From assembly GCA_029939815.1 (NCBI GenBank), contig JAOZSF010000128.1:1-6124 (forward strand): a stretch of 6,124 nt of DNA, read 5' to 3'. The DNA comes from a bacterium. Lineage in GTDB: Bacteria; Auribacterota; UBA3054; B51-G9. The notes under the pieces were generated by a model. That model was not told the DNA's origin, did not search any database, and saw nothing but the letters and a program-made list of their open reading frames with translations. The position numbers and the translations under genes were made by a program. Shown piece after piece: positions 5,742-6,124 of the stretch (position 1 is its first letter; the number at the start of each line of letters is the position of its first letter).

Positions 5742-6124
5742 CTACCGGTTGGCAATGTACCACGCGATAGTTTTTTCGATTCCTTCTTCAAATTTTGTTT
5801 TTGCTTCAAAACCAAAATATTCTTTGGCGCGTTGTGTGTCAAGACAGCGGCGCGGCTGACCATCGGGCTGCGAAGTATCCCAAACGACTTTACCCTGGAA
5901 ACCTGTTTTCTCAACGATAAGTTCGACAAGGTCTTTAATTGAAATTTCAAATCCGGCGCCGAGATTTACGGGTTCGGTACCATCATATTTTTCCGTTGCG
6001 AGAGCGATTCCTTCCGCGGCATCTTCAACAAACAGAAATTCACGGGTTGCTTTTCCGGTTCCCCAGCAAATAATTTCATCTTTTCCGGCTTCTTTTGCTT
6101 CAATACATTTTTTGATGAGTGCGG
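5742..6124 (-). CDS. GDP-L-fucose synthase-like NAD-dependent epimerase/dehydratase, C-terminal part
   Basis: The reverse strand carries the last 126 residues of a protein that continues beyond the window; the stop is TAG at 5744-5742. The fragment matches the C-terminal, substrate-binding part of the GDP-L-fucose synthase (Fcl/WcaG) branch of the extended short-chain dehydrogenase family. It has WGTGKATREFLFVED (fragment residues 20-34), NLGAGFEISIKDL (53-65) and DTSQPDGQPRRCLDTQRA (82-99), which parallel conserved E. coli Fcl segments. That enzyme turns GDP-4-keto-6-deoxymannose into GDP-L-fucose with NADPH, supplying cell-surface glycans. The Rossmann fold and the Ser-Tyr-Lys catalytic residues would be in the missing N-terminal 60%, so the exact substrate is unproven; another nucleotide-sugar epimerase is possible. 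The frame is intact, with no sign of decay. It is convergent with ferritin and unrelated to the operon. Confidence 0.87.
   Translation of the reverse strand, partial: ALIKKCIEAKEAGKDEIICWGTGKATREFLFVEDAAEGIALATEKYDGTEPVNLGAGFEISIKDLVELIVEKTGFQGKVVWDTSQPDGQPRRCLDTQRAKEYFGFEAKTKFEEGIEKTIAWYIANR

Noticed and set aside
5711..5950. Open frames on both strands over the 3' end of the epimerase gene.
   Set aside because: They are in the wrong frames; the reverse frame ending at 5742 gives an unbroken match to the GDP-L-fucose synthase family across the whole stretch.

Overview
This 6.1 kb window comes from an AT-rich bacterial genome. It holds five complete forward-strand genes and the 3' end of a sixth gene on the reverse strand. 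The organism looks like a Gram-negative type (diderm): two genes encode lipoproteins with lipobox signal peptides, and the reverse-strand gene resembles GDP-L-fucose synthase, an enzyme of surface-polysaccharide sugar supply. I cannot name the phylum. Most starts lack a Shine-Dalgarno sequence, as is common in Bacteroidota and relatives. Against that, the promoter before the first gene is a classical sigma-70 type and the ferritin gene has a textbook ribosome binding site.

Layout: positions 1-284 are a very AT-rich non-coding leader ending in an extended -10 promoter. From 285 to 4835 four genes run head to tail with gaps of 5 and 20 nt and then a 4-nt ATGA overlap. They are panB (coenzyme A/pantothenate synthesis), a TPR lipoprotein, a second TPR lipoprotein with a very long coiled coil, and gatC (subunit of the tRNA-dependent amidotransferase). 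After a C-poor 69-nt leader comes a ferritin gene (4905-5420). Positions 5421-5741 are non-coding and full of inverted repeats. These include hairpins directly preceded by GTAG, the layout of REP elements, and a hairpin that could end transcription from both sides. The reverse-strand sugar-nucleotide epimerase (5742 to the window end) converges on this region.

The genes do not form one pathway. The first four are probably co-transcribed, combining housekeeping functions (CoA, tRNA amidation) with a pair of envelope lipoproteins of unknown job. Ferritin may be read through from them or have its own promoter. The parts least explained by known families are the lipoprotein pair and the repeat mosaic at 5452-5682. 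I see no CRISPR array, tRNA, rRNA, transposase or defence system, and nothing that amounts to a clearly new biological system.
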